From Pseudomonas lundensis (GTDB taxonomy: Bacteria > Pseudomonadota > Gammaproteobacteria > Pseudomonadales > Pseudomonadaceae), in contig NZ_NQKI01000001.1 of the NCBI RefSeq assembly GCF_002269125.1, positions 248,001-312,000 of the forward strand: a stretch of DNA of 64,000 nucleotides, given 5' to 3'. Each line of letters begins with the position of its first letter. Position 1 is the first letter of the stretch. The notes under the pieces were generated by a model, which was not told where the DNA came from, did not search any database, and saw only the letters and a list, made by a program, of their open reading frames with translations. This document shows, in pieces, positions 28,916-38,069 of this stretch. The position numbers were made by a program, and so were the translations under genes.

Positions 28916-29299
28916 ATGAAATTTCGTTTTTTGCTCTGGATGCTGGGCTTCCTGATGAGCAAGGCCAGCCGTAAAAACCCTGCCTTTAAGCAGCAACTGG
29001 TGGACAAGGATCTTGTGTTCCAGCTGCAAACCCTCGATGGCAAAGTTGCTCGTCACTTCAAGGTCCAGAACCAGCGCATCACTAGCCACGCCGGGCTTTA
29101 TCCGGAACCGGCTTTTGCGATTGCATTCAAGGATGCTGCCTACGGATTTGCAACCTTGCAGGCCAAGAACAAGCAGTTGGCATTCATGACCGGGATTCAG
29201 GACAAGTCGATTCAGATCAAGGGTAATCCGGCACAGGTGATCTGGTTCCAGGGGCTGACCAAATACCTCAAGCCGCGAAAAAAACCGAAAGCCCAGTGA
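28916..29299 (+). CDS. SCP2-like conserved hypothetical protein (PA5347-like)
   Basis: A 127-aa basic protein with a hydrophobic N-terminus (FRFLLWMLGFLMSKASRK) and a compact domain with the SCP-2 lipid-binding pattern of alternating strands (LVFQLQTLDGKVARHFKVQNQRI, in pieces) ending KGNPAQVIWFQGLTKYL. The C-terminus is lysine-rich (PRKKPKAQ). Sterol-carrier-like folds bind lipids, but no ligand can be inferred here. The hairpin at 29307-29325 follows the stop. Confidence 0.75.
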   Translation: MKFRFLLWMLGFLMSKASRKNPAFKQQLVDKDLVFQLQTLDGKVARHFKVQNQRITSHAGLYPEPAFAIAFKDAAYGFATLQAKNKQLAFMTGIQDKSIQIKGNPAQVIWFQGLTKYLKPRKKPKAQ

Positions 29300-29306
29300 A
29301 ACCTGA

Positions 29307-29325
29307 TCCTCTCCGGCCGGGAGAG
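29307..29325. terminator. Short hairpin between convergent genes
   Basis: CCTCTCC pairs with GGAGAGG around GGCCG, a perfect 7-bp stem between the SCP2-like gene and the convergent HDOD gene. No strong U-tract follows, so its strength is doubtful. Confidence 0.4.
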
Positions 29326-29347
29326 GGTATTTAGCGGCGCGTTGGCT

Positions 29348-30748
29348 TTACGCCTGACTGAACTGCGCCGCCAGCTCTCGCAGCAGCACCTCGGCCTCCA
29401 GCACCTTGCTGACGACGTCTTCAGCTTTCTCGCGCGTAACGCCAAGGCTTTCGAACAACGCATCCGGCAACGGCTCATAAGGCCCGTGCCCGATGCTTCG
29501 GCTACGCAACAGGCCCACGGCCACACACACCAGATTCGGATACTGAGCATGCTCGCCGGTGTAATGCGGGTCATGCTGGAAGCGCAGTGCCGACGACAGC
29601 TCGTCAGGCATATCCCAATAGCGCATCAGCCATGCACCAATCTGCTCACGTGTAATGCCCAGCAAATGATGTTCAACGAGGCTATGGCTGACGTGCGGGT
29701 TCACTTCCAGATGACGACAAATCAGCGAGAAATGCGGAGGAAACACGTGGGCCAGCAGCAAATAACCGAAGTTGTGCAGCAAGCCCGCCAGATACGTCAG
29801 GCCGGTTTCAGGGCGTCCGGCCCGGGGCATGGCGCGGGTTAACCCTTCAATCACCGCTGCGGTGTAGATCGACTGCTGCCAGTAAGGTGTGCTCGATTGC
29901 GGGTGATCCTTGGGCAAACTCAAGGTTTTACCCAAGGCCAGTCCCAGCGCCAGATTGATCACAAGATCGAAACCCAGTACGCGGACGATTGCATCTTCTA
30001 CTGAGCGAATCTTGCCCGGCGACGCGTAATACGGCGACGCCGCCCAGCTCATCACTTGAGCGGCGAGTGCCGGGTCGGTTTCGACAACACCGGTGATGTC
30101 GTCGATGGTGGCGTTGGGATCGACGCGCAATCGGATGATTTTGCGCGCGGTTTCAGCCAACGGCGGAATCTCGATGGTGGCTTCCAGCCGCTGCTGAATG
30201 CGTCGCGCGGTAAAGGCATGCACCGCCTCAGTAATGGCCTCACTGTCGTCATCGGGGCGGTCGAGGTTGAGCTTGATGGCCGCCAGCGGTTCCGCAAAAC
30301 GGCCCGCGCTGGCTTTGGTCAGCATGCTTTTGAAGTCTTCCTGCGAAATCTCCAGCAACAGACCCGGCTCGCCTGCATTAATCAGCAACAGCGGTTGTTG
30401 CAGCAATTGCTCTTCGTACAGACAAGGCGAGCTGGTGAGCGCTGGCAACCCCGGCAACAACATCAGTTCGTGCTTGCCGAGCATGCGTTCAAGCGCGGCG
30501 GGCGCCACGGCCGTCATCCGCCGACCGGTCAACTCGGCCAAACGATTGAGGTCAAGCAAATGGCTCTGCGGGAACAGCACCATGAGCGCACCTACCGAAT
30601 CATCGAGCAGTGCGGCTTGAACCTTGCGAGCGGGATTCAGGCCGGGGTGGTCAATGACTTCCCGGTAGGGGATGGCCAACTCGCCGAGCAATTCCCGGAT
30701 AACGGAAGGTGTGCTCGGGGAGGTTGAGACGCTGGCGACTTTAGTCAT
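29348..30748 (-). CDS. YbaK-like domain fused to HDOD signalling domain
   Basis: A 466-aa protein with two modules. Residues about 15-160 resemble the YbaK/ProX aminoacyl-tRNA deacylase fold (REVIDHPG, KVQAALLDDSVGALMVLFP). Residues about 185-395 form an HDOD domain (EIPPLAETARKIIRLRVD, VETDPALAAQVMSWAASPYY, LAGLLHNFGYLLLAHVFP). HDOD proteins relay signals and usually lack HD hydrolase activity. The fusion occurs in other pseudomonads, but its role is unknown. It is not in an obvious operon. Confidence 0.85.
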   Translation of the reverse strand: MTKVASVSTSPSTPSVIRELLGELAIPYREVIDHPGLNPARKVQAALLDDSVGALMVLFPQSHLLDLNRLAELTGRRMTAVAPAALERMLGKHELMLLPGLPALTSSPCLYEEQLLQQPLLLINAGEPGLLLEISQEDFKSMLTKASAGRFAEPLAAIKLNLDRPDDDSEAITEAVHAFTARRIQQRLEATIEIPPLAETARKIIRLRVDPNATIDDITGVVETDPALAAQVMSWAASPYYASPGKIRSVEDAIVRVLGFDLVINLALGLALGKTLSLPKDHPQSSTPYWQQSIYTAAVIEGLTRAMPRAGRPETGLTYLAGLLHNFGYLLLAHVFPPHFSLICRHLEVNPHVSHSLVEHHLLGITREQIGAWLMRYWDMPDELSSALRFQHDPHYTGEHAQYPNLVCVAVGLLRSRSIGHGPYEPLPDALFESLGVTREKAEDVVSKVLEAEVLLRELAAQFSQA

Positions 30749-30826
30749 GGTGTGTGTCCGGTTCTTACAACTCGAATGTGGTTATCAGGCAGTTAATCGG
30801 CCGCTGATCTATTTACTGAACGCGCT

Positions 30827-32902
30827 TTAGACCTGCCCGTATTGCTGACCATGTCGCAGCCATCGGTCCAGCAGCGGGCTGACATGGGCTGGCCAACGCT
30901 CCAAGAGCGCTTGCGCGGCATCACGAACCGCAGGCAGCAGGTCGGCATCGCGCATCAGGTCCGCGACTTTGAATTGCAGAAGGCCTGTTTGCCGAGTCCC
31001 GAGCATTTCGCCGGGGCCACGCAGCTCCAGGTCTTTTTCCGCGATAACGAAACCGTCATTGGTCTCGCGCATGATTCCCAGACGCTGACGGCCGATTTGC
31101 GACAGCGGCGGATGGTACAGCAGCACGCAATGGCTGACGGCGCTGCCACGCCCGACGCGGCCACGTAACTGGTGCAGTTGCGACAGCCCAAGGCGCTCGG
31201 GGTTTTCGATGATCATCAGGCTGGCGTTGGGTACGTCGACCCCGACTTCAATCACCGTGGTGGCGATCAACAATTGCAACTCGCCCGCCTTGAAGCGCGC
31301 CATGACTTCGGCCTTTTCTGCGGCTTTCATGCGTCCGTGTATCAGCCCGACGCGCAACTCGCCCAAGGCGCTGGACAGGTCTTCAAACGTGGTTTCTGCC
31401 GCCTGGCAGGTCAGTTCTTCGGACTCTTCGATCAGGGTGCAGACCCAGTACGCCTGCCGGCCTTCGGCACAGGCGGCGCGAACCCGCTCGATCACTTCGA
31501 CACGCCGGGTGTCGACCACCAACACGGTGTTGACGGGCGTTCGGCCGGGGGGCAGTTCGTCGAGGATCGACGTGTCGAGGTCAGCGTAAGCACTCATGGC
31601 CAGCGTGCGCGGGATAGGTGTTGCCGTCATGATCAATTGATGCGGGCATATCACACCGCCCGCGCCCTTATTGCGCAGGGCCAGCCGCTGTTGAACACCG
31701 AAACGGTGCTGCTCGTCGATGATGACCAGGGCCAGGTTTTTGAACTGCACTTGATCCTGAAACAACGCGTGTGTGCCCACCACCATGGGCGCGCCATTGG
31801 CAATTTGCTCCAGCGCAGAGGCGCGAGCCTTGCCCTTTAGCTTGCCGGCCAACCACGCCACTTCAAGCCCCAGCGGTTCGAGCCAACGCTTGAAACTGAT
31901 GAAGTGTTGCTCCGCAAGGATCTCCGTCGGTGCCATCAATGCTACTTGATAGCCAGCCTCCAGCGCTTGCAAGGCCGCCATGGCCGCGACCACGGTCTTT
32001 CCGGCACCCACATCGCCCTGGATCAGGCGCAGCATTGGCTCATGCTGATTGAGGTCGTAGGCAATTTCGTTGCCTACGCGCACTTGAGCGCCGGTCGGAG
32101 AGAAACCCAAATTGTTCAAAAATTGCACAGGCAGATTTTTGGCCAAGGGCAAAACCGGGGCACGCAGCGAACGCAAGCTTTCACGCAGGCGTTGTTGGGA
32201 CAGCTGATGGGTCAGAAGTTCTTCGAAGGCAAGCCGGTGCTGAGCCCAATGATGGCCAAGGGCGAGTTCTTCAACATCCGCATCGGCCGGGGGCTGGTGC
32301 AAATAACGAATCGCCTCGTCCAGCGGGGCCAATTGGTAGTCTTTGGCCAGCTCCGGCGGCAACCAGTCCGGCAGGCTTCGCGGCCCCAGCATGGCCAGGC
32401 TTTGCTGGCTTAACTGACGCAACCGCTGCTGGGTCAGGCCTTCCGTCGTGGGGTAGATCGGGGTCAGGGTGGTATCCACCGGAGGTGGCTCATCGCCCGT
32501 GATGGCGCGGTATTCCGGGTGGTAGATTTCGAGCCCCGATGCGCCGGGACGCGCTTCGCCGTAACAGCGCACTTCAGTGCCGCGCTTGAGGCTTTCCTTT
32601 TGCGCATTGCTGAAGTGGTAGAAGCGCAGGCTCAGGCCGCCGGTGCCGTCATTGATCCGTACCAGCAGACTGCGGCGTTTGCCCATGACCACATCGGCGC
32701 CGATCACCCGCCCTTCGACCACCGCATCCTGGCCCGGCCGCAACGCGCCGATGGGCACGACGCGAGTGCGGTCCTGATAGCGCAGCGGCAAGTGGAACAA
32801 TACGTCTTGTACGGTTTCCAGCCCGACCTTGGCCAATTTCTCGGCCATGGCCTCGCCCACGCCCTTGAGCGCAGTGACCGATACCTTCGACAACTCGGTC
32901 AT
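30827..32902 (-). CDS. recG: ATP-dependent DNA helicase RecG
   Basis: A 691-aa superfamily 2 helicase that regresses stalled forks and branch-migrates recombination intermediates. An N-terminal OB/wedge domain (VVEGRVIGADVVMGKRR) is followed by helicase motifs: I QGDVGAGKTVVA, II IIDEQHRFG, III TATPIPRTLA, and VI QLRGRVGRGS. The start at MTELSKVSVTALKGVG is the family N-terminus. It lies 8 bp downstream of oxyR on the same strand, a conserved pairing. Confidence 0.96.
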   Translation of the reverse strand: MTELSKVSVTALKGVGEAMAEKLAKVGLETVQDVLFHLPLRYQDRTRVVPIGALRPGQDAVVEGRVIGADVVMGKRRSLLVRINDGTGGLSLRFYHFSNAQKESLKRGTEVRCYGEARPGASGLEIYHPEYRAITGDEPPPVDTTLTPIYPTTEGLTQQRLRQLSQQSLAMLGPRSLPDWLPPELAKDYQLAPLDEAIRYLHQPPADADVEELALGHHWAQHRLAFEELLTHQLSQQRLRESLRSLRAPVLPLAKNLPVQFLNNLGFSPTGAQVRVGNEIAYDLNQHEPMLRLIQGDVGAGKTVVAAMAALQALEAGYQVALMAPTEILAEQHFISFKRWLEPLGLEVAWLAGKLKGKARASALEQIANGAPMVVGTHALFQDQVQFKNLALVIIDEQHRFGVQQRLALRNKGAGGVICPHQLIMTATPIPRTLAMSAYADLDTSILDELPPGRTPVNTVLVVDTRRVEVIERVRAACAEGRQAYWVCTLIEESEELTCQAAETTFEDLSSALGELRVGLIHGRMKAAEKAEVMARFKAGELQLLIATTVIEVGVDVPNASLMIIENPERLGLSQLHQLRGRVGRGSAVSHCVLLYHPPLSQIGRQRLGIMRETNDGFVIAEKDLELRGPGEMLGTRQTGLLQFKVADLMRDADLLPAVRDAAQALLERWPAHVSPLLDRWLRHGQQYGQV

Positions 32903-32910
32903 GGCAGCGC

Positions 32911-33831
32911 TTATGTCGCAGCAGGCGGCTTGGCCACCGAGCACAGGCGAATCGAGTCAGCGAGAATCTCAATGGCTTTAGGCCGGGGAAAACTGGCACG
33001 CCAGGCAATCGCTACGGTGCGAAATGGCACAGGCGGCGTCAGTGGACGCACGGCCAGCACGCCGGGGGAATAGTGGTGACTGTCCACCGCCGACAGCGGC
33101 AGGATCGAGATTCCCAAACCCGAGGCCACCATGTGGCGAATGGTTTCGAGCGAACTGGATTCCACTGTGGTGTGTTTGGCGCCGTCATTGCCTTTGGTCA
33201 GGGTCGGGCAAGCTTCCAGCACCTGATCCCTGAAGCAGTGACCTTCACCCAGCAACAGCAGGCTCTTGTCATTCAACAAACTGGCGTCGATGGTTTCTTT
33301 TTTGGTCCACGGGTGCTCGCTCGGCATCAGCACGTAAAACGGCTCATCGTAGAGCGGCAACGTCAGCACGTCGGCTTCCTGGAACGGCAGGGCGATGATG
33401 ATCGCGTCCAGTTCGCCGTTGCGCAGTTTGTCGCGCAGCACATGCGTGAAATTTTCTTCGATGTACAACGGCATCTGCGGGGCAACCCGGTGCAGTTGCG
33501 GGATCAAATGCGGGAACAGGTATGGGCCGACGGTATAGATCGCGCCGACCTTGAGCGGGGCAGTCAGCTGGTTTTTACCCGCTTGCGCCAACTCGCGAAT
33601 GCCTTGCGCCTGCTCCAGTACTTTTTGAGCCTGGGCCACAATGCCTTCACCCACAGGGGTGAGTCGCACGGCGCTTTTGCTGCGCTCAAAAATCAGCACA
33701 CCGAGTTCGTCTTCCAGTTTTTTCACACCCACCGAGAGGGTCGGTTGGCTGACGTGGCAACGCTCAGCCGCATGGCCGAAGTGTTGCTCTTGGGCAAGAG
33801 TAACGATGTAACGCAATTCTGTAAGAGTCAT
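32911..33831 (-). CDS. oxyR: Hydrogen peroxide-sensing LysR regulator OxyR
   Basis: A 306-aa LysR-type regulator. The N-terminal helix-turn-helix is at 17-40 (HFGHAAERCHVSQPTLSVGV). The redox pair is exact: Cys199 in GEGHCFRDQ and Cys208 in EACPTL, which form the activating disulfide in the family. The start is at MTLTELRYIV; the longer frame has no homology. It probably controls katE-type antioxidant genes and may be cotranscribed with recG. Confidence 0.96.
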   Translation of the reverse strand: MTLTELRYIVTLAQEQHFGHAAERCHVSQPTLSVGVKKLEDELGVLIFERSKSAVRLTPVGEGIVAQAQKVLEQAQGIRELAQAGKNQLTAPLKVGAIYTVGPYLFPHLIPQLHRVAPQMPLYIEENFTHVLRDKLRNGELDAIIIALPFQEADVLTLPLYDEPFYVLMPSEHPWTKKETIDASLLNDKSLLLLGEGHCFRDQVLEACPTLTKGNDGAKHTTVESSSLETIRHMVASGLGISILPLSAVDSHHYSPGVLAVRPLTPPVPFRTVAIAWRASFPRPKAIEILADSIRLCSVAKPPAAT

Positions 33832-33960
33832 AGCGGGCGTCCATGTGGTTGCGGGCCAAAGCATAACGGCTGCAATCGATAGACGCACGTTATCAGACAT
33901 TACCCACAGAGCTACAGTCGCTAATCAATGTCCGTGCTGTTTTTCTCTTGGCTGTAGATG

Positions 33961-33987
33961 CAAAAAGGGCACCTCGCGGTGCCCTTT
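33961..33987 (-). terminator. Rho-independent terminator of tonB
   Basis: AAAGGGCACC-TCGC-GGTGCCCTTT is a perfect 10-bp stem. Read on the minus strand it follows the tonB stop and is followed by TTTTTG, so it ends exbB-exbD-tonB. Confidence 0.88.
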
Positions 33988-33993
33988 GAGCTG

Positions 33994-34743
33994 TCAGCGC
34001 CGACGTTTATCTATCGAATAAACGAAAGGGGCCACAATTTCAATGCTGCCGTTGGTCAGCATGTCTGCCGGTGGCTTGGGCAGCGGCTGTGCCCGGCGGA
34101 TCATTTCCAGGGTAGCCCGGTCCAGATCAGCATTGCCAGAACGCCCCACCAGCTCATAGGACAGCACCTTGCCCTCGGCATCGACCACGAAGCGCAATCG
34201 GTTCAGGCCTTCCTTTCCGCGCGACTGAGCGGCAGGCGGGTACTTTTTGTACTTGCCCAAGTGAGCCAGCAACGCGCCTTCCCAACTGGCCTTCGCAGCC
34301 AGTTGCTGGGCCGATGGGCCCGGTGCCGGGGCGGCAGACTTCTCGCTCGGCGCCTTGGTTGGCGTCGCATCGCTCGGTTTTTCTTCAGAAGGCTTCTCTT
34401 TGACCGGGTCCGGCTTCTTTTCCACAGGCTTTGGAGGCTGCGGCTTCTGCTTGGGCTTGACCGGTTTAGGAACGGAAATCTTCGGCTTGGGCGCTTCGGC
34501 CAGCTTGGGGATCGGCAACTCTTCCACTGGAGCCGGCGGCTGTGGTGGTGTCACCACTTTCGGCGGCGCAGGAGGAGGCGGTGCCGGCAGTGGTGCGAGA
34601 TCGATCATCATCGCCTGAGGCGGAAGTTCGATCGCACGCGGGGCAGACCACTGCAGGGCGAGTATGACCGCCACTGCATGGACGCCCAATACCACGGCCA
34701 GGCTGATTCCGTAACGCGTCATCTTTTGGCGCGTCATGCTCAT
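33994..34743 (-). CDS. tonB: TonB energy-transducing protein
   Basis: A 249-aa protein that links the ExbB-ExbD motor to outer-membrane receptors. One N-terminal helix (YGISLAVVLGVHAVAVILAL) carries the functional histidine. Residues 50-150 are a Pro/Lys-rich spacer (PAPPPPAPP, KPKQKPQPPKPVEKKPDP). The C-terminal 90 residues form the TonB fold (YPPAAQSRGKEGLNRLRFVV; ATLEMIRRAQPLPKPP). Its start overlaps the exbD stop by 4 nt. Iron control is usual, but I found no convincing Fur box upstream of the operon. Confidence 0.95.
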   Translation of the reverse strand: MSMTRQKMTRYGISLAVVLGVHAVAVILALQWSAPRAIELPPQAMMIDLAPLPAPPPPAPPKVVTPPQPPAPVEELPIPKLAEAPKPKISVPKPVKPKQKPQPPKPVEKKPDPVKEKPSEEKPSDATPTKAPSEKSAAPAPGPSAQQLAAKASWEGALLAHLGKYKKYPPAAQSRGKEGLNRLRFVVDAEGKVLSYELVGRSGNADLDRATLEMIRRAQPLPKPPADMLTNGSIEIVAPFVYSIDKRRR

Positions 34744-35165
34744 TTCTTGGCTGCCGTCTCAAGTCCGACCAGACCCACCTTCAAATAACCGGCTGCGCGT
34801 AATGCATCCATTACGCTCATCAAGTCACCGTAATCCACGCCTTTATCGGCCTGGAAGAAGATAGTCGTGTCCTTGTTGTTGTGCGTGCGGGCATCGAGGG
34901 TCGGGCCCAAGGCTTCAACCGAGACCGGCTCTTCGCCAAGGAACAGCCGCTGGTCAGCCTTGACGCTCAGGAACACCGGCTTCTCGGGACGAGGGGCAGG
35001 CTTGGCAGTCGAGGCAGGCAGGTCCACTTTGATGTCCACAGTGGCCAACGGAGCGGCCACCATGAAGATGATCAACAGCACCAACATCACGTCAATAAAG
35101 GGCGTGACGTTGATTTCATGGTTCTCGGCGAGATCGTCTGCGCCTTCTTTTAAATGCAGGCCCAT
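34740..35165 (-). CDS. exbD: Biopolymer transport protein ExbD
   Basis: A 141-aa protein with one N-terminal helix that carries the proton-path aspartate in INVTPFIDVMLVLLIIFMV. The periplasmic domain contains the conserved VDYGDLMSVMDALRAAGY. With ExbB it forms the motor that energises TonB. Spacing to exbB is 6 nt and the stop overlaps the tonB start. Confidence 0.95.
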   Translation of the reverse strand: MGLHLKEGADDLAENHEINVTPFIDVMLVLLIIFMVAAPLATVDIKVDLPASTAKPAPRPEKPVFLSVKADQRLFLGEEPVSVEALGPTLDARTHNNKDTTIFFQADKGVDYGDLMSVMDALRAAGYLKVGLVGLETAAKK

Positions 35166-35171
35166 GGCCGA

Positions 35172-36167
35172 TTACCCCACTTTCACCATGTGCGGTTGCG
35201 AGCTGCGCTCAGGCGGCAGGTGATCGAGGTCACGGCTTACCAGCAACAACACCTCGGCTGACGCGTCTGCCACTTGGGCCTTGTAGCCTGTGATAGAGCG
35301 CGCGAAGACGTTGTAAATCACAACCGCCGGGATCGCTGCAACCAGGCCCAACGCCGTCGCCAGAAGGGCTTCGGCAATACCGGGCGCTACAACAGCCAGG
35401 TTGGTGGTCTGGGTTTTGGCAATGCCGATGAAGCTGTTCATGATGCCCCATACGGTCCCGAACAGGCCGACAAACGGGGCTGTCGAACCGATGGTGGCCA
35501 GTACACCTGTGCCGCTGCTCATGTTGCGGCCGCATGCGGCTACCAGTCGCTCCAGACGGAAACTCACACGTTCCTTGATGCCTTCTTTTTCCCGGCTGTT
35601 AGCCGACAAACGCATTTCTTCAAGGGCGTCTTGGACGAGTAAGTGAGCAAGCGTGCCTTCTTTGGCAGCCGACTCACTGGCTTCCTTGAGGGTACGGGCC
35701 TTTTTCAGGCTGGCGATTTCGGAACGCAGACGACGCTTGGCGCCCAGCACTTCAAAACCTTTGGCGATCCAGATGGTCCAGGTAATGATCGAAGCAATTG
35801 CCAGGCCGATCATGACAATTTTGACGATGATATCGGCGTTTTTGTACATACCCCAGGGCGACAGGTCGTGCGCCATGCCCAGGCTGTTGCCTTCTTCAGC
35901 CACAATTTGCTGTGTTTCGTCCGCGGGCGCCGCAAGGGCGTCAACGGCGGGCGCAGGCTCGGTTGCGCCAGGAGCCGCCACAGGAGCCGCCGTATCAGCC
36001 GGGGCAGCCGCGACAGCAGCAGGTTGGTTAGCAGGCGTCGTTGGCTCATCGGCAAACGCCGCAGCAGGAGCAAGTAACAGGCTGAACATCAGCGCCGCCA
36101 CTGCACGCCATAGGCGTGTCGGGCTCAACGGCTGGGTTGGCGAAGCGGTGGAATGATTGCGTGTCAT
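35172..36167 (-). CDS. exbB: Biopolymer transport protein ExbB with extended N-terminus
   Basis: A 331-aa MotA/TolQ/ExbB-family motor protein. It has a signal peptide (ALMFSLLLAPAAAFA-D), then an Ala/Pro-rich linker of about 70 residues found in pseudomonad ExbB but not in E. coli. Three membrane helices follow, with the family motif TIGSTAPFVGLFGTVWGIMN and the C-terminal ALGLVAAIPAVVIYN. ATG 36167 begins the export signal; the longer frame has no matching residues. It is the first gene of exbB-exbD-tonB. Confidence 0.95.
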   Translation of the reverse strand: MTRNHSTASPTQPLSPTRLWRAVAALMFSLLLAPAAAFADEPTTPANQPAAVAAAPADTAAPVAAPGATEPAPAVDALAAPADETQQIVAEEGNSLGMAHDLSPWGMYKNADIIVKIVMIGLAIASIITWTIWIAKGFEVLGAKRRLRSEIASLKKARTLKEASESAAKEGTLAHLLVQDALEEMRLSANSREKEGIKERVSFRLERLVAACGRNMSSGTGVLATIGSTAPFVGLFGTVWGIMNSFIGIAKTQTTNLAVVAPGIAEALLATALGLVAAIPAVVIYNVFARSITGYKAQVADASAEVLLLVSRDLDHLPPERSSQPHMVKVG

Positions 36168-36352
36168 GCTAGCCGGACCTGAGAAAGTATTAAGGTTTTG
36201 CCCTACAACGCGTGTAAGACCAAGGACAAATGATGCGTTATTATTGCAAGTAATTCTTGTTAACAAAAGCAATAGCACCTGTTTTTTTCCAATGTCACGA
36301 CCAACGTCTGACCTTTTCGTACCGCTTTTTAGCTTTTCCCCAGGAGTTTGAG

Positions 36353-37210
36353 ATGACCAAAGGCGCTGTGTTGATCGTCGGTTGCGGCGATGTCGGAAGC
36401 CGACTTGCCACCCAGTTATTGCAGGCCGACTGGAAAGTGTACGGGTTGCGCCGCTCCATTGATCGACTGCCCAAGGGCGTGATCGGCGTTGCAGCCGACC
36501 TGTTCAGCACGCAGTGCCCGACCCAGTGGCCCACAGAACAGATTGATTACGTTGTCTATAGTGTGGCCGCGACCGAGCATGACGAAGCCGGCTATCAAGC
36601 CGCGTATGTGCAAGCCCTCACCCACACCTTGAGCTGGCTCAAACAGCACAACCAACACCCTAAACACTTGCTGTTTGTCTCCAGCAGCGGGGTCTATGTG
36701 CAACAAGCAGGGGAATGGGTCGACGAGAACTCACCGACCGAAGCTACGCGTTATTCAGGCCGCATCATGCTGGAGGCCGAACAGATCGCATTGAACAGCG
36801 GCATCTCCGCCAGCGTTGTACGTCTGACCGGTATTTACGGACCTGGCCGAGAGTGGCTGCTGGGGCAAGTGCGCAAGGGCTATCGTGTCGCGAATGATCC
36901 GCCGCAATATGGCAATCGAATCCACGCAGACGATGCGGGCGGGTTGCTGGCCTTTCTGCTGGAAGTCCACCAACAGGGCAAAAAGCTCGACGCGTGTTAC
37001 ATCGGCGTCGATAACGAACCTGCGTCGCTGGCAGAAGTCGTCGACTGGCTGCGCAAGCAACTGGGCGTCACTGAATGGAGTGATGAAGCGAGCGTGCGCC
37101 GTGCAGGCAGCAAGCGGTGCAGCAACGCACGTGTCAGGGCATTAGGCTGGGAACCGCGCTACCCGAGCTACCGTGAAGGCTATGCGGCAATTTTGGCAGG
37201 GCAGGCTTAA
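36353..37210 (+). CDS. NAD(P)-dependent epimerase/SDR family protein (YeeZ-like)
   Basis: A 285-aa Rossmann-fold protein with the dinucleotide motif LIVGCGDVGSRLA at the N-terminus. The extended-SDR active site is partly altered: LLFVSSSGVYVQQAGEWVDE has the Ser and Tyr region, but the usual YxxxK is replaced by RYSGRIMLEAEQ. Conserved RLTGIYGPGREWLL and the substrate-side NRIHADDAGG follow. The ribosome site is CAGGAG. It is divergent from exbB; the substrate is unknown. Confidence 0.83.
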   Translation: MTKGAVLIVGCGDVGSRLATQLLQADWKVYGLRRSIDRLPKGVIGVAADLFSTQCPTQWPTEQIDYVVYSVAATEHDEAGYQAAYVQALTHTLSWLKQHNQHPKHLLFVSSSGVYVQQAGEWVDENSPTEATRYSGRIMLEAEQIALNSGISASVVRLTGIYGPGREWLLGQVRKGYRVANDPPQYGNRIHADDAGGLLAFLLEVHQQGKKLDACYIGVDNEPASLAEVVDWLRKQLGVTEWSDEASVRRAGSKRCSNARVRALGWEPRYPSYREGYAAILAGQA

Positions 37211-37222
37211 TCATGGGCAAGG

Positions 37223-37248
37223 GCGGGAGCTGTTGAGCAGGCTCCCGC
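37223..37248. repeat. REP-derived hairpin
   Basis: GCGGGAGC pairs with GCTCCCGC in the 45-bp gap between convergent genes. The stem resembles the core of the pseudomonad GTGGGAGCGGGC repeat and may serve as a terminator for both genes. Confidence 0.55.
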
Positions 37249-37255
37249 ACACGCT

Positions 37256-37999
37256 CTAGCCCTGTTTTTCAAGCACCCATTCACGCTTGCCCGGATACAA
37301 CTGGGGCATTTCGTCGGGTTGCGATGCATCCAGCGCTTCAAAGATTTCGAGCTGCTTACCTTTACGCACGAAAATGTGCGCAGCCCCCGCATCTCCTTGC
37401 TGCAGCCACAAGCTGTCGTATTCACCGCTCATCGAAGCACAATCGCCCGCCAAACAGAGAGCGTAGGCATTCATGCCGGGCAACCCCGTCAGCTGGCCAC
37501 CCGGGGAAAACGTAACAGTGCCACCTTTCCCCATGCCACTTTGAATGCGCCACTGGCCACCCAGATAGGCTGATTTGAGCGCTTTTTCAAAGCTGGTGCC
37601 AAGCGGGTCATCGGCCATTACATTGACGCCCGACCGCACGAATGATTGCTGAGGATCGGCGTCAGCCGCAGACTGGATCAGCTCATCACCATCCACACTC
37701 AAGGCCGTTGCGGCGCTGCCATAAAAATTGACCTGCCACACACCCTTTTCTTCAGGCTGTAATTTGCCTTCGACCCGCTCGAATCCATTGGTATAGCGAG
37801 CTTGAGCGCGTTGGGTGTCAATGTCCCACTCGAGGTTGGGGCCGTACGTCAGCAATGCTTCACGCAGGTTGCCGCCCTTGGCAGCTGCATCAATCGCAGC
37901 CTGGTTGATCCAGATACCACTGACATCGCGGTGGGCGGGTTCGTTGGCACAGCCACCCAGAAAAACGGTGAGCAGTGACAAGGCTAGCGCTTTGCGCAT
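37256..37999 (-). CDS. Predicted lipoprotein of unknown function
   Basis: A 247-aa protein with a lipobox (FLGG-Cys17). Two similar halves may be present: each has a GIWINQA/QWRIQSG-like strand and a small beta domain (VEGKLQPEEKGVWQVNFYG, TVTFSPGGQLTGLPGMNAYALC in pieces). The C-terminal part has a Cys pair (ALCLAGDCASM). I do not recognise the family. It ends 45 bp from the convergent epimerase gene. Confidence 0.78.
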   Translation of the reverse strand: MRKALALSLLTVFLGGCANEPAHRDVSGIWINQAAIDAAAKGGNLREALLTYGPNLEWDIDTQRAQARYTNGFERVEGKLQPEEKGVWQVNFYGSAATALSVDGDELIQSAADADPQQSFVRSGVNVMADDPLGTSFEKALKSAYLGGQWRIQSGMGKGGTVTFSPGGQLTGLPGMNAYALCLAGDCASMSGEYDSLWLQQGDAGAAHIFVRKGKQLEIFEALDASQPDEMPQLYPGKREWVLEKQG

Positions 38000-38069
38000 G
38001 GTGGAATCCTTTTAAAACGGGGAAAAGCGGGGGAGTTGGCGCAGCATGAAGACGCTGCGCCGAGGGGCA

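Noticed and set aside
36168..36270. AT-rich stretch upstream of exbB as a Fur box
   Set aside because: Iron control is expected for exbB-exbD-tonB, but the best match to the 19-bp Fur consensus is poor; only a TTGTTAACAA palindrome is clear.
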